Source: Crenobacter oryzisoli (GTDB lineage Bacteria; Pseudomonadota; Gammaproteobacteria; Burkholderiales; Chromobacteriaceae). Taken from it: 64,000 nt of DNA. Below the pieces are notes generated by a model. It was not told the DNA's origin. It ran no database searches and saw only the letters and a program-made list of their open reading frames with translations. Below are positions 1 through 8,869 of the stretch, piece after piece. Where the stretch lies: positions 17,536-81,535 of the forward strand of contig NZ_JAUEDK010000022.1 in NCBI RefSeq assembly GCF_030385785.1. Direction: 5' to 3'. Position 1 is the first letter of the stretch. Each line of letters begins with the position of its first letter. The position numbers and the translations under genes are program-made.

Positions 1-891
1 AACAATCAGGTGGTGGTCGGCTTCGTGGTCGGCCTCGATTACGAGAACCCCTACCTGTCGCCGTTCGAAGAGTTCCAGCGCTTCAAGACCCACCCGGCGA
101 TCAAGAAGGTGTTCGAGGGCGGCCGGCGCATTTCCTACGGCGCCCGTGCGCTCAGCGAAGGCGGCATCCAGAGCCTGCCGAAGCTGACCTTCCCGGGCGG
201 CGTGCTGGTCGGCGACACCGCCGGCTTCCTCAACGTGCCGAAGATCAAGGGCACCCACACCGCGATGAAGTCGGCGATGCTGGCCGCCGAGGCGGTGGTC
301 GAGGTGTTGGCCGGCGACGCGGGCGGGGCCGGTGTCGAGGCGAGCAGCTACAGCGCCAAGGTGAAGCAGAGCTGGCTGTACGACGAACTGTGGAAGGTGC
401 GCAACATCCGCCCGTCGTTCCGCTGGGGGCTGTGGCCGGCAATGATCTACTCGGCGGTCGACACCTTCCTGTTCCGTGGCCGTGCGCCGTGGACGCTGCG
501 CCACCGTCACGCCGACAACGAGACGCTGCGCCCGGCCGCCGAGTGCACGCCGATCGACTACCCGAAACCGGACGGGGAGCTGACCTTCGACCGCCTGTCG
601 TCGGTGTTCATCTCCAACACCAACCACAGCGAGGACCAGCCGCCGCACCTGAAGCTGAAGAACAAGAGCGTGCCGATCGAGGTGAACCTCGCCGAATACG
701 ACGCGCCGGAGCAGCGCTATTGCCCGGCCGGCGTGTACGAGATCGTCGGCCGTGACGAGGGCCAGCCGCGCCTGCAGATCAACGCGCAGAACTGCGTGCA
801 CTGCAAGACCTGCGACATCAAGGACCCGACCCAGAATATCAACTGGGTGACGCCGGAGGGCGGCGGCGGGCCGAACTACCCGAACATGTAA
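1..891 (+). CDS. Electron transfer flavoprotein-ubiquinone oxidoreductase, C-terminal part (5' end outside window)
   Basis: The frame is open from base 1, so the gene begins upstream. The visible 296 residues are roughly the C-terminal half of ETF-QO, an inner-membrane FAD and 4Fe-4S enzyme that passes electrons from ETF (fatty acid and amino acid oxidation) to ubiquinone. Seen: the segment [20 protein letters not shown], typical of the FAD/ubiquinone part, and a C-terminal ferredoxin-like cluster motif ([13 protein letters not shown]) close to the end, ending in [10 protein letters not shown] as the family usually does. No ETF subunit genes are visible. Identity is secure; the true start cannot be given. 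Confidence 0.95.
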   Translation, partial: NNQVVVGFVVGLDYENPYLSPFEEFQRFKTHPAIKKVFEGGRRISYGARALSEGGIQSLPKLTFPGGVLVGDTAGFLNVPKIKGTHTAMKSAMLAAEAVVEVLAGDAGGAGVEASSYSAKVKQSWLYDELWKVRNIRPSFRWGLWPAMIYSAVDTFLFRGRAPWTLRHRHADNETLRPAAECTPIDYPKPDGELTFDRLSSVFISNTNHSEDQPPHLKLKNKSVPIEVNLAEYDAPEQRYCPAGVYEIVGRDEGQPRLQINAQNCVHCKTCDIKDPTQNINWVTPEGGGGPNYPNM

Positions 892-980
892 AATGCCCCG
901 TAAAGCTGCTGCGTGGGCGTGATCTCGGGTTGGGTGGTCGGCGTGTGAATCTATTGATTCGCTCAGCTGTCAGGAATCCT

Positions 981-998
981 CATGTACTTAAGTACATG
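981..998. repeat. 18-bp perfect palindrome
   Basis: CATGTACTTAAGTACATG reads the same on both strands. It lies 90 bases after the ETF-QO stop and about 80 bases before a terminator-like stem. It could be a protein-binding site or the edge of a dispersed repeat; only one copy was noticed in this window. Confidence 0.6.
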
Positions 999-1078
999 CC
1001 GGTTCCTGCGTTCCAGCCGCCCCTCGCTGACGCCCGCTCGCGACGCTTTGCAGGACATTTTGGGGTTTAGGTTGACCG

Positions 1079-1112
1079 AACCGGTGCCGGGCTTCGCCCT
1101 GCGCCGGTTTTT
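1079..1112 (+). terminator. Rho-independent terminator-like hairpin
   Basis: AACCGG at 1079-1084 pairs with CCGGTT at 1104-1109. Inside are further pairs (GC with GC, GGGC with GCCC around a TTC loop), and TTTTT follows. It is 190 bases beyond the ETF-QO stop, so it ends either a long 3' UTR or a small transcript starting in this intergenic region. Confidence 0.55.
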
Positions 1113-1277
1113 GCGTCTTGTCATACGCCCAGGGTTGACAGCCGGGCACGATGCGGCGCAGCATGGAGTCCATGAATTCCCGACTCGCGTTCTCCTACGT
1201 TTCGTTTTATTGGTACCGCTCACCACGGCGGCACCAGGGAACGCGTGCACACTAGAAATACAGAACACTTTCCCGAC

Positions 1278-1304
1278 AAATGCCGCCGCTTCCAGGCGGC
1301 ATTT
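1278..1304 (+). terminator. Perfect 10-bp hairpin in the leader of the next gene
   Basis: AAATGCCGCC at 1278-1287 and GGCGGCATTT at 1295-1304 form a perfect stem with a 7-base loop. It stands 54 bases before the start codon at 1359. The T-tract is short, so it could be a terminator or a leader attenuator. Confidence 0.5.
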
Positions 1305-1358
1305 GCGTTTCCCGATGATTCTCCGCCGCCTGGATAGCCCCAGACCAGGAGATCTACC

Positions 1359-1949
1359 ATGAACGAAGTCTGCGACTCGTTGTCCATCGCCCGGGCCAGC
1401 CTGAGCTTGCAGAGCGCCCGTCCGCTGTGCGCGCTGGCACTCTTGACCGACGTCGAACATGCCATGCCCGGTACGCCACAGCTGCCGCCGGCCGAGGCGC
1501 TGGAATTGACGCCGTTGCGACTGTCCGAGGCGCTGCTGCCGGACATCCGGCTCTTGGCGATGCTCAGTGCCACGCTGCGCGCTAATCTGGAAGCAGCGCC
1601 GACACCGGTGCGGCTAACCGACGCGTCGGACTGGTTGGCGGCGCGGATCGCGGTATTGGGGCTTACCCATGTGCTGGTGACGCCTGCGCAGTTGCCCGAG
1701 CTCGATGAGGCCAACCGCCGCCTTCAAGCGCTGGCGCAGCGTTTCGACCTGAGCGTCAGCCCGGCATCGCCGGTGCTGCTGCCGGCGGTGCTACCGGCCG
1801 AGGTCGGGGTGCTGCGCGGCTGGTGTGCGGCCGAGCCGGCCGCCAGCGGGCGGGGGGCAGGGCTCGTCGATGCGAGCCGCCGGGTGCACCGCGCGGCGCG
1901 GCGCCGCCTGGCGGGATTGTTCACGGCGCTTGGCCTTGCGGCGGACTGA
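1359..1949 (+). CDS. Hypothetical protein, 196 aa
   Basis: The start is supported by AGGAG eight bases upstream of the ATG. The protein is rich in Leu and Ala, mostly helical by composition, has no signal peptide or membrane segment, and ends in a basic Arg-rich stretch before LFTALGLAAD. I recognise no domain. Codon use is GC-rich like its neighbours, which supports it being real. A DUF4870-type membrane protein starts 20 bases downstream, so the two are probably co-transcribed; a long hairpin-bearing leader precedes it. Confidence 0.6.
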   Translation: MNEVCDSLSIARASLSLQSARPLCALALLTDVEHAMPGTPQLPPAEALELTPLRLSEALLPDIRLLAMLSATLRANLEAAPTPVRLTDASDWLAARIAVLGLTHVLVTPAQLPELDEANRRLQALAQRFDLSVSPASPVLLPAVLPAEVGVLRGWCAAEPAASGRGAGLVDASRRVHRAARRRLAGLFTALGLAAD

Positions 1950-1969
1950 CTATTTTTCAAGGAGACTGC

Positions 1970-2329
1970 ATGTATCAAGACCCGGAACAGCCGGTGATCA
2001 CCCGGCTCGACGACCAGAAGCTGAACAACCTGACGATGGCAGTGTACGTGCTGCAGGCGATCAGCCTGTTCGTCGGCGTGACGGCGATCGTCGCGGTGAT
2101 CGTCAACTATGTGAAGCTGCCCGACGTGATCGGCACGCGCTACGAGAGTCACTTCCGCTGGCAGATCAAGACCTTCTGGTGGGCGCTGGCCGGCTACCTG
2201 ATCGGCGGCCTGTTGACGGTGGTGCTGGTGGGCTTCCTGGTGCTGGCGATCACCTGGATCTGGTTCATCTATCGGGTGGTGAAGGGCTACCTGGTGTTCA
2301 ACGACGGTTTGGCGATCGAGGACCACTAA
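1970..2329 (+). CDS. DUF4870-like small membrane protein
   Basis: 119 residues, with start ATG preceded by AAGGAG. Three hydrophobic segments are visible (about residues 20-45, 65-88 and 88-105), with the conserved DUF4870 layout: an N-terminal helix, then a short polar loop containing HFRWQIKTFWW, then a double helix ending in IYRVVKGYLVFNDG. The family has no settled function; the fold resembles Tic20-like channel proteins. It sits 20 bases after an unknown gene, suggesting a two-gene operon. Confidence 0.75.
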   Translation: MYQDPEQPVITRLDDQKLNNLTMAVYVLQAISLFVGVTAIVAVIVNYVKLPDVIGTRYESHFRWQIKTFWWALAGYLIGGLLTVVLVGFLVLAITWIWFIYRVVKGYLVFNDGLAIEDH

Positions 2330-2379
2330 GCGCCGTGGCCGCTCCACGTATTACGCTATAAAAAAGCGGGTACCCTAGG

Positions 2380-2441
2380 GGGCTTGCAAGATGGCTTAGC
2401 GCGAATCGCGGCAAGCGATGAGCGAGTCCTCCTGCAAGCCC
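2380..2441. repeat. Inverted repeat in intergenic region
   Basis: GGGCTTGCA (2380-2388) and TGCAAGCCC (2433-2441) are exact reverse complements around a 44-base GC-rich interior that can itself pair. It lies between the DUF4870 gene and the DUF3820 gene. It may be a terminator stem or a structured leader; there is no T-run. Confidence 0.45.
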
Positions 2442-2569
2442 AGCCTTGCTTACCATCCGGCTGGCGGGCTGATCCGGCCGGTGGTTCTTGATTGGCAGCG
2501 ACACCGACTGCACTCGCCAAGCGACGCGCGCTTTGGCACAATGCGCCCCTTCCCGACGAGTCCACTGCG

Positions 2570-2782
2570 ATGCAAGCCGCTGATTTGGAAACCCTAGTCA
2601 CCCTGCGCATGCCGTTCGGCAAGCACAAGGGGGTGCTATTGGCCGACCTGCCGGAAAACTATCTGGACTGGTTCGCCCGGCAGGGCTTCCCGCCCGGCGA
2701 GATCGGCCGCTTGCTGGCGCTGATGCACGAAATCCAGCTCAACGGGCTCAGGCCCTTGCTCGACCCTTTACGAAAGCGATAA
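2570..2782 (+). CDS. DUF3820 (QSregVF_b-like) small protein
   Basis: 70 residues from the ATG at 2570, beginning MQAADLETLVTLRMPFGKHKG. MPFGKHKG followed by LPENYLDWFARQGFPPGEIG is the hallmark of DUF3820, a small family related to the C-terminal part of some exonuclease-like proteins and named in one Pfam entry as a putative quorum-sensing-regulated virulence factor. An upstream in-frame start at 2492 would add 26 residues that do not resemble the family, and a CACAAT -10-like box sits inside that stretch, so the shorter form is chosen. The gene stops four bases before ylqF begins. Confidence 0.8.
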   Translation: MQAADLETLVTLRMPFGKHKGVLLADLPENYLDWFARQGFPPGEIGRLLALMHEIQLNGLRPLLDPLRKR

Positions 2783-2786
2783 ATCC

Positions 2787-3743
2787 ATGGCGATCCAATG
2801 GTTCCCAGGCCACATGAACAAGGCCAAGAAGGCGGTGGCCGAACGCGTCAAGGACATCGACGTGGTGATCGAGATGCTCGATGCGCGCCTGCCGGCGTCC
2901 AGCGCCAACCCGATGATCGCGCAGCTGACCCGCGGCAAGCCGGCGCTGAAGATCCTCAACAAGCAGGACCTGGCCGACCCGCAGCGCACCCGGCAGTGGA
3001 TCGACTACTACAAGGGCAAGAGCCACACCCAGGCGATCGGCCTCGATGCCGGCGAGCGCTCACCGGCGAAGAAACTGATCGACGCCTGTCTCGACCTGGT
3101 GCCCAACCGCGGCAGCGTCGATCGGCCGCTGCGCGTGCTGATCTGCGGCATTCCCAACGTCGGCAAGTCGACGCTGATCAACTCCATGACCGGTCGCCGT
3201 GTCGCCAAGGCCGGCAACGAGCCAGGCGTGACCAAGGGCGAGCAGCGCATCATCCTGGCCGACGGCTTCTGGCTGTTCGACACCCCGGGCATGCTGTGGC
3301 CGAAGATCATCGTCGAGCAGGGCGGCTACAACCTGGCCGCCAGCGGCGCAGTCGGCCGCAACGCGATGGACGAGGAAGAGGTGGCGCTGGAGCTGCTGGC
3401 CTACTTGGGCCAGCACTACGCCAAGGAGCTGGCCACCCGCTACGGCCTGAAGGAAGACGTCGAGACGCTGCGCGACGAGGAACTGCTCGAGGCGATCGGC
3501 CGGCGCCGCGGCGCGATGCTGGGCGGTGGCCGGGTCAACATGCAAAAGGCCGCCGAGATCGTGCTGACCGACTTCCGCGCCGGCGCCATCGGCCGCATCA
3601 CGCTGGAGACGCCCGACGAATGGCGCGTCTGGGAAGAGGAGTCGAAGGCCCGCGAGGCGCAGCGCATCAAGGAGCGCGAGGACCTGAAGAACGAGCGCGA
3701 GCATAAGCGTCGTCTTGCCGAAGCCGGCCGCAACAGCCACTGA
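2787..3743 (+). CDS. ylqF: Ribosome biogenesis GTPase YlqF/RbgA
   Basis: 318 residues. It is a circularly permuted GTPase: the G4 motif NKQD (58-61) precedes the P-loop GIPNVGKST (121-129) and G3 DTPG (165-168). The N-terminus IQWFPGHMNKAKK is diagnostic for YlqF/RbgA, which acts late in assembly of the large ribosomal subunit. The C-terminal third carries the usual helical RNA-binding part, followed by a charged tail (residues about 285-318). It starts four bases after the DUF3820 stop and is closed by a good terminator. Confidence 0.95.
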   Translation: MAIQWFPGHMNKAKKAVAERVKDIDVVIEMLDARLPASSANPMIAQLTRGKPALKILNKQDLADPQRTRQWIDYYKGKSHTQAIGLDAGERSPAKKLIDACLDLVPNRGSVDRPLRVLICGIPNVGKSTLINSMTGRRVAKAGNEPGVTKGEQRIILADGFWLFDTPGMLWPKIIVEQGGYNLAASGAVGRNAMDEEEVALELLAYLGQHYAKELATRYGLKEDVETLRDEELLEAIGRRRGAMLGGGRVNMQKAAEIVLTDFRAGAIGRITLETPDEWRVWEEESKAREAQRIKEREDLKNEREHKRRLAEAGRNSH

Positions 3744-3774
3744 GGCCCTGCCTTCGGCCAAGCTTGGCCCAGCA

Positions 3775-3808
3775 AAACGGCAGCCCTGCTCACTGGGCTG
3801 CCGTTTTT
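3775..3808 (+). terminator. Terminator after ylqF
   Basis: AAACGGCAGCCC (3775-3786) pairs with GGGCTGCCGTTT (3795-3806) around an 8-base loop, and the T-run continues to 3808. It is placed 32 bases after the ylqF stop codon. Confidence 0.9.
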
Positions 3809-3861
3809 GCGTAGATGATTGATTGAACAGGATTTTTACTGAAGCAGGCGCGCTTTTCTGG

Positions 3862-3867
3862 CATAAT
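3862..3867 (+). promoter_or_regulatory. Extended -10 promoter of ygiQ
   Basis: TGGCATAAT contains a CATAAT -10 box with an upstream TG dinucleotide. The -35 region is weak. Transcription would begin around 3875, which rules out the upstream ATG at 3866 and supports the start at 3896. Confidence 0.55.
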
Positions 3868-3895
3868 GCGCGCCTTGCCGGAAAACACACCCACC

Positions 3896-6157
3896 ATGAA
3901 CACGCCGACCACTCCCGCCAAACCGATCAATTCCTACCGCAAGTACTGGGCCCAGCGCTTCGGCACTGCCCCGTTCCTGCCGATGAGCCGTGCCGAGATG
4001 GACGAGCTTGGCTGGGATTCCTGCGACATCATCCTGGTGACCGGTGACTGCTACATCGACCATCCGAGCTTCGGCATGGCGCTGGTGGGGCGCCTTCTGG
4101 AGGCGCAGGGTTTCCGGGTCGGCATCATCGCCCAGCCGGACTGGCACAGCGCCGAGCCGTTCCGCGCGCTCGGTAAGCCGAACCTGTTCTTCGGCGTCAC
4201 CGCCGGCAACATGGACTCGATGATCAACCGCTACACCGCCGACCGCAAACCGCGCTCGGACGATGCCTACACTCCGCACGCCGAGCCGAACAAGCGCCCG
4301 GATCGCGCGGTGACCGTGTACGCGCAGCGTTGCCGCGAGGCCTACCCGGGCACCGGCGTGATGATCGGCAGCATCGAGGCCTCCTTGCGCCGCATCGCCC
4401 ACTACGACTACTGGAGCGACAAGGTGCGCCCATCGGTGCTGGCCAACTCCAAGGCCGACATCCTGCTGTTCGGCAATGCCGAGCGCGCGCTGGTGGAGAT
4501 CGCCCACCGTGCCGCCGCCGGCGAGAAGCTGTCGGAGATGCGCGACATCCGTGGCACCGCCTTCCTGGTGCCGCATGGCTGGCTGCCGAACGAGGAATGG
4601 GAGGAGGCCGACTCCACCACCGTCGACGTGCCGGGCCGGGTCGATGCGCACCTGAACCCCTACGAAGAAATCCCCGAGCAGGCGGCCAAGCAGGCCGAGG
4701 CGAACGGTGCCACTGCCACCGTCCAGCCGATCAAGTTCATGAACGTGCACGAGCGGGTGGCGATCCGCCGCGCCCAGCGCGCCAAGACCGTGGTGCGCAT
4801 CCCGGCCTTCGAGGCGGTGGCCTACGACCCTGTGCTGTATGCGCACGCCAGCCGCGTGCTGCACCTCGAATCCAATCCGGGCAATGCTAGAGCTCTCGTC
4901 CAGCTGCACGGCGAGCGCGACGTGTGGCTGAACCCGCCGCCGATCCCGCTGACCACCGAAGAGATGGACTTCGTGTTCGGCCAACCTTATGCCCGCAATC
5001 CGCACCCGAGCTACGGCGATGCGCACATCCCGGCCTGGGAGATGATCAAGTACTCGGTGAACATCATGCGCGGCTGCTTCGGCGGCTGTACCTTCTGCTC
5101 GATCACCGAGCACGAGGGCCGCATCATCCAGAGCCGCTCGGAAGAGTCGATCCTGAAAGAGATCGAGGAGATCCGCGACAAGACCGAGGGCTTCACCGGC
5201 CATATCTCCGACCTGGGGGGGCCGACCGCCAACATGTATCGTCTGGCGTGCAAGGACCCGAAGATTGAGACCAAGTGCCGCAAGCTGTCCTGCGTGTACC
5301 CGGACATCTGCGAGAACCTCAACACCGACCACAGCAGCCTGATCCAACTGTACCGCAAGGCGCGTGCGCTGCCGGGCATCAAGAAGATCAACATCCAGTC
5401 GGGCCTGCGCTACGACCTGGCGGTGAAGTCACCCGAGTACATCAAGGAACTGGTGACCCACCACGTCGGCGGCTACCTGAAGATCGCCCCGGAACACACC
5501 GAGGAGGGTCCGCTCTCCAAGATGATGAAGCCGGGCATGGGCGCCTACGACAACTTCAAGAAGCTGTTCGAGAAGTTCTCGAAAGAAGCGGGCAAGGAGC
5601 AGTACCTGATCCCGTACTTCATCGCGGCCCACCCGGGCACCAGCGACGAGGACATGATGAACCTGGCGCTGTGGCTGAAGAAGAACAACTTCCGCCTCGA
5701 CCAGGTGCAGACCTTCACTCCGACGCCGATGGCGATGGCGACCACGATGTGGCACACCCGCCGCAACCCGTTGAAGAAGCTCAGCCGCAGCTCGGAAAAG
5801 GTCGACGTGGTGCGCGACGGCTATCGCCGCAAGTTGCACAAGGCCTTCCTGCGCTACCACCATCCGGACAACTGGCAGATTCTGTACGACGCGCTGATCG
5901 ACATGGGCCGCCAGGACCTGATCGGCTACGGCAAGCACCAGCTGATTCCGCCGACGCCGCCCAAGGGCAACGAGGACAAGGGCCAGCGCTTCAACACCGC
6001 GCGTACCGCCCACCATCCGACCCGCCGCTTCCAGGACGCGCCGCCGGCCTCGGCCGCGCGCAAGCCGGGTGGCAAGCAGGTCGGCAAGGGCAACAAGCCG
6101 GGCAGCCGCAACGGCGCCGCCGCGACCACGGCCGGTAAGCCGAAGGGCCGCCGCTGA
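3896..6157 (+). CDS. ygiQ: YgiQ family radical SAM protein
   Basis: 753 residues from the ATG at 3896. The N-terminus [20 protein letters not shown] is the conserved YgiQ beginning. The radical-SAM cluster motif CxxxCxxC is at residues 394, 398 and 401 ([10 protein letters not shown]). The C-terminal part is conserved too, ending in a disordered Gly/Lys/Arg-rich tail. In E. coli YgiQ is linked to late ubiquinone-related or unassigned chemistry; no reaction can be named from sequence. An upstream ATG at 3866 overlaps the -10 box and is less likely. A single-gene unit, bracketed by terminators. Confidence 0.95.
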   Translation: MNTPTTPAKPINSYRKYWAQRFGTAPFLPMSRAEMDELGWDSCDIILVTGDCYIDHPSFGMALVGRLLEAQGFRVGIIAQPDWHSAEPFRALGKPNLFFGVTAGNMDSMINRYTADRKPRSDDAYTPHAEPNKRPDRAVTVYAQRCREAYPGTGVMIGSIEASLRRIAHYDYWSDKVRPSVLANSKADILLFGNAERALVEIAHRAAAGEKLSEMRDIRGTAFLVPHGWLPNEEWEEADSTTVDVPGRVDAHLNPYEEIPEQAAKQAEANGATATVQPIKFMNVHERVAIRRAQRAKTVVRIPAFEAVAYDPVLYAHASRVLHLESNPGNARALVQLHGERDVWLNPPPIPLTTEEMDFVFGQPYARNPHPSYGDAHIPAWEMIKYSVNIMRGCFGGCTFCSITEHEGRIIQSRSEESILKEIEEIRDKTEGFTGHISDLGGPTANMYRLACKDPKIETKCRKLSCVYPDICENLNTDHSSLIQLYRKARALPGIKKINIQSGLRYDLAVKSPEYIKELVTHHVGGYLKIAPEHTEEGPLSKMMKPGMGAYDNFKKLFEKFSKEAGKEQYLIPYFIAAHPGTSDEDMMNLALWLKKNNFRLDQVQTFTPTPMAMATTMWHTRRNPLKKLSRSSEKVDVVRDGYRRKLHKAFLRYHHPDNWQILYDALIDMGRQDLIGYGKHQLIPPTPPKGNEDKGQRFNTARTAHHPTRRFQDAPPASAARKPGGKQVGKGNKPGSRNGAAATTAGKPKGRR

Positions 6158-6178
6158 GCCCGGTTTCATCCTCCCGCC

Positions 6179-6206
6179 ACAGGCACCGCAAGGTGCCTGT
6201 TTTTTT
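6179..6206 (+). terminator. Terminator after ygiQ
   Basis: ACAGGCACC (6179-6187) and GGTGCCTGT (6192-6200) around a GCAA tetraloop, followed by a T-run ending at 6206. Confidence 0.92.
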
Positions 6207-6232
6207 GCGCGTGTGCCGCGCACAATCGGCGC

Positions 6233-6263
6233 TTGACCCTCACGCGACGTGAGGCTTCACCAT
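6233..6263 (+). promoter_or_regulatory. MerR-type promoter/operator with 19-bp spacer
   Basis: A -35 TTGACC at 6233-6238 and a -10-like CACCAT at 6258-6263 are separated by 19 bp, the overlong spacer typical of MerR-controlled promoters. The spacer contains a perfect dyad, CCTCACG (6238-6244) and CGTGAGG (6248-6254), with three bases between. It lies directly upstream of the MerR-family gene starting at 6291, so autoregulation is expected. Confidence 0.8.
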
Positions 6264-6290
6264 GACATCAGCACAGTGAGGGAGGCAACG

Positions 6291-7322
6291 ATGCTGCTCA
6301 AAGTTGGCGAACTGGCCAAACGGACCGGACTGACGGTCCGGGCCCTGCACCACTACGACGGCATCGGCCTGCTCACCCCCTCTGCGCGCTCCGACAGCGG
6401 CTACCGGCTGTACAACGCCAACGACGTCACCCGGCTGTACCGCATCCTGGCGCTGCAACGGCTCGGTTTCGCGCTGGCCGAAATCGGAGACATGCTGGCC
6501 GGCAGCGGCCCGGCACTGCCGGGGCTGATCGCGCAACAGCTCGCCGCCCTCGACGCACAGATCGAGCAGGCGCTCGCGCTGCGCACGCGGTTGCAGCAGT
6601 TGCAGCAGCGCCTGGCAGACGACGCCGAGCCGACGCTGGCCGATTGGTTGACCACACTGGAGTTGATGACCATGTACGAGAAATACCTGACCAGCCAGCA
6701 AGCCGACACTCTGCGCCAGCGCAAGGCTGCGCTTGGCGAACAGTACGACGCCGACTGGCGTGCGCTCACCGACCGGGTGCGTGCGCTGATCGACGCCAAG
6801 GTGCCGCCGCACGCGGCCGAAGCGCAGGCGCTGGCGCAGCAGTGGACGGACCACGCCCAGGCGCTGGTGCACGGCGACGAGGACCTGCTGATCAAGCTCG
6901 ACGCGATGCACCGCAACGAGCCGGCGCTGCAGTCGCATAGCGGTATCGACGCCGCGGTGCTGGAATACGTCAGCCAGGCGATGACCGAGGCGCGCCTGCC
7001 GATCTACGCCAAGTACTTCGACGCGACGGAGATCGAGCGGCTGCGCGGCAACTTCCGCCGCCACATGCCGGAATGGCCGGCGCTGGTCGGCGCGGTGCGC
7101 CAGGCGATGGACCGTGGCCTGTCGCCGGATCACCCGGACGCGCGGGCGCTGGGCGCGCGCTGGCAGGCGTTGTCGCACGCGACCTTTTGCACCAACGAGC
7201 CGGCGATGCGCGACAAGTTCATGCAGGCGGTGCGCAGCGAGCCGGACCTGTTGCTCAACACCGGCATCGACCGGGCGCTGCTCGACTTCGTGATCGCCGC
7301 ACAGGGCGGCCAGCCGGCGTGA
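6291..7322 (+). CDS. MerR family regulator with TipAS ligand-binding domain
   Basis: 343 residues from the ATG at 6291, preceded by AGGGAGG; an upstream in-frame ATG at 6249 lies inside the promoter. Residues 1-70 are a MerR winged helix (VGELAKRTGLTVRALHHYD, then SDSGYRLY). A coiled-coil linker follows, and residues about 150-335 match the TipAS globin-like antibiotic-recognition domain (ALAQQWTDHAQALVHGDED). TipA-type proteins bind cyclic thiopeptides or other bulky ligands and activate their own gene. The palindromic 19-bp-spacer promoter immediately upstream fits. The ligand here is unknown. Confidence 0.9.
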   Translation: MLLKVGELAKRTGLTVRALHHYDGIGLLTPSARSDSGYRLYNANDVTRLYRILALQRLGFALAEIGDMLAGSGPALPGLIAQQLAALDAQIEQALALRTRLQQLQQRLADDAEPTLADWLTTLELMTMYEKYLTSQQADTLRQRKAALGEQYDADWRALTDRVRALIDAKVPPHAAEAQALAQQWTDHAQALVHGDEDLLIKLDAMHRNEPALQSHSGIDAAVLEYVSQAMTEARLPIYAKYFDATEIERLRGNFRRHMPEWPALVGAVRQAMDRGLSPDHPDARALGARWQALSHATFCTNEPAMRDKFMQAVRSEPDLLLNTGIDRALLDFVIAAQGGQPA

Positions 7323-7398
7323 TCTGCCCTTGAGACCGGGAGCCGGCCTGGCCGGCTTTCGGGCTACAATGGACGCTCACCAAGGAGAGGACATCGGC

Positions 7399-8019
7399 AT
7401 GCTGAAGATCTGGGGGCGCATCAATTCGACCAATGTGAAGAAGGTGGTATGGGCGGCCGAGGAGCTGGGCCTGCCGTACGAGCGCATCGACGCCGGTCGC
7501 CAGTTCGGCGTGGTGAACACGCCCGAGTACCGCGCGCTGAACCCGAACGGCCTGGTGCCGACCATCGACGACGACGGCTTCGTGCTGTGGGAATCGAACG
7601 CGATCCTGCGCTATCTGGCCAGCAAGGCCGGGGCCGAGTCGCTGTACCCGAGCGCGCTGCACCCGCGTGCCGAGGTGGAACGCTGGCTCGACTGGCAGAC
7701 CACCGCACTGCAGACGGCGGTGGGGCCGGCGCTGCACGGCCTGATCCGCACCCCGGAAGCCGAGCGCAACCTGCAGGCGATCGAGGCGGCCCGGCAGAAG
7801 ACCGAGACGCTGCTGCCGATCCTGGAAGCGCGCCTGAGCGAGTCACCCTATCTGGTCGGCGAGCAGTTCACCCTGGCCGACCTGGCGGTCGGCTGCACCG
7901 TACATCTGTGGTTCAACCTGCCGCTGCCGCGCGTGCCGCACCCGGCGCTCGAGGCCTGGTATGCGGGGCTGCGCGCCCGCCCGGCCAGCCGCGAGGCGCT
8001 GGCACTGCCGCTGAGCTGA
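7399..8019 (+). CDS. Glutathione S-transferase family protein
   Basis: 206 residues from the ATG at 7399, which has AAGGAGAGG eight bases upstream. The N-terminal thioredoxin fold carries NPNGLVP (48-54, with the cis-Pro) and the glutathione-contacting Glu-Ser at about 65-66 (WESNAILRYL). The C-terminal helical domain contains ESPYLVGEQFTLADLAVG. It resembles the beta/theta-type enzymes of proteobacteria. The substrate is unknown. It lies 77 bases after the MerR gene and just before an AraC regulator, and could belong to a stress or detoxification block. Confidence 0.92.
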   Translation: MLKIWGRINSTNVKKVVWAAEELGLPYERIDAGRQFGVVNTPEYRALNPNGLVPTIDDDGFVLWESNAILRYLASKAGAESLYPSALHPRAEVERWLDWQTTALQTAVGPALHGLIRTPEAERNLQAIEAARQKTETLLPILEARLSESPYLVGEQFTLADLAVGCTVHLWFNLPLPRVPHPALEAWYAGLRARPASREALALPLS

Positions 8020-8035
8020 GCCGCACGCCCCCGCC

Positions 8036-8791
8036 ATGATCGTCTTTCGCAACGACCTCCTCGAGCTGGCGCTGCTCTCCACGCCGGCGCGGGGCTTTCC
8101 GAAGCACAGCCATGACGAGTATGTGATCAGTGCCAGCCTGAACGGGCTGGAGTCGGTATGGCTGGACGGCAAGACCTTCGAGGTGGACACCGCGACGCTG
8201 ACCACCTACAACCCCGGCGAAGTGCAGGCGAGCCGGGCGGTCAGCGACGGCGCCTGGCGCTGCCTGTCGCTGTATGTGCGGCCAGAGGCGTTCGAGCACT
8301 ATTTCCAGGCGCCGTTCGAGTTCGGCCGACCCTGCGTGCGTGAGGCGGCGCTGGTGCGCGAGCTCGCCGCCGTCGCGCGGTCGGGGAGCCTGGTCGAGGA
8401 GGGCTGCGTAGCGCTGCTTGACCGGTTGCGGGCCTTGGTGGGCAGCCGGCCGTCGGCACAGGCGCCGTCGCTGGATGTGGTGCGCATCCGCCGGGTGCAG
8501 CAGCGCCTGCTCGACGAGTTGGCCGAAGCGCCGAGCCTGGAGGCGCTGGCGGCGGCCGAGGCCATCTCGCCCGCCCATCTGGTGCGCTCCTTCCACCGCC
8601 AGGTCGGCCTGCCGCCACACGCCTGGCTGATCCAGCAGCGCCTCAGCCTAGCACGCCGCCTGCTGCGTACTGGTACCCCGATCTCCGAGGTGGCACTGGC
8701 GGCAGGCTTTGCCGACCAGGCCCATTTCAGCAAGGCCTTCGCCCGCTTCTCGGGCATGACTCCCGGCCAGTTCCGGCTGGCCAATGTCTGA
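8036..8791 (+). CDS. AraC family transcriptional regulator
   Basis: 251 residues. The N-terminal half is a cupin-like AraC_binding domain with the PKHSHDEYVIS metal-box-like segment. The C-terminal 100 residues carry two helix-turn-helix units ending FARFSGMTPGQFRLAN, the standard AraC/XylS signature. It starts 16 bases after the GST stop and ends 79 bases before a LysE exporter on the same strand. AraC proteins of this subtype commonly sit beside and control LysE-type exporters, so that is the likely target; the inducer is unknown. Confidence 0.9.
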   Translation: MIVFRNDLLELALLSTPARGFPKHSHDEYVISASLNGLESVWLDGKTFEVDTATLTTYNPGEVQASRAVSDGAWRCLSLYVRPEAFEHYFQAPFEFGRPCVREAALVRELAAVARSGSLVEEGCVALLDRLRALVGSRPSAQAPSLDVVRIRRVQQRLLDELAEAPSLEALAAAEAISPAHLVRSFHRQVGLPPHAWLIQQRLSLARRLLRTGTPISEVALAAGFADQAHFSKAFARFSGMTPGQFRLANV

Positions 8792-8869
8792 CCAGATCAA
8801 TTTCTGACAAGACTGCGCCGGCGCGCGACGCTATCGTCAGGCCATCATTGATTGCTGTCGTTACCTGTC

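Larger units (their letters stand above)
892..1358. other. Gene-free leader region with palindrome and two hairpins
   Basis: 467 bases without a convincing gene; the open frames on both strands lack family-like sequence. It holds an 18-bp perfect palindrome (981-998), a long imperfect stem ending in a T-run (1079-1112), a TTGACA hexamer at 1135-1140 without a good -10 partner, and a perfect 10-bp stem (1278-1304) just before the next gene. It may encode a small RNA or act as a structured leader; this is inference. Confidence 0.5.

Noticed and set aside
3836..5347. Long open frame of about 500 codons on the minus strand opposite ygiQ
   Set aside because: It mirrors the codon positions of ygiQ in GC-rich DNA and has Arg/His/Val-rich low-complexity composition without family motifs.
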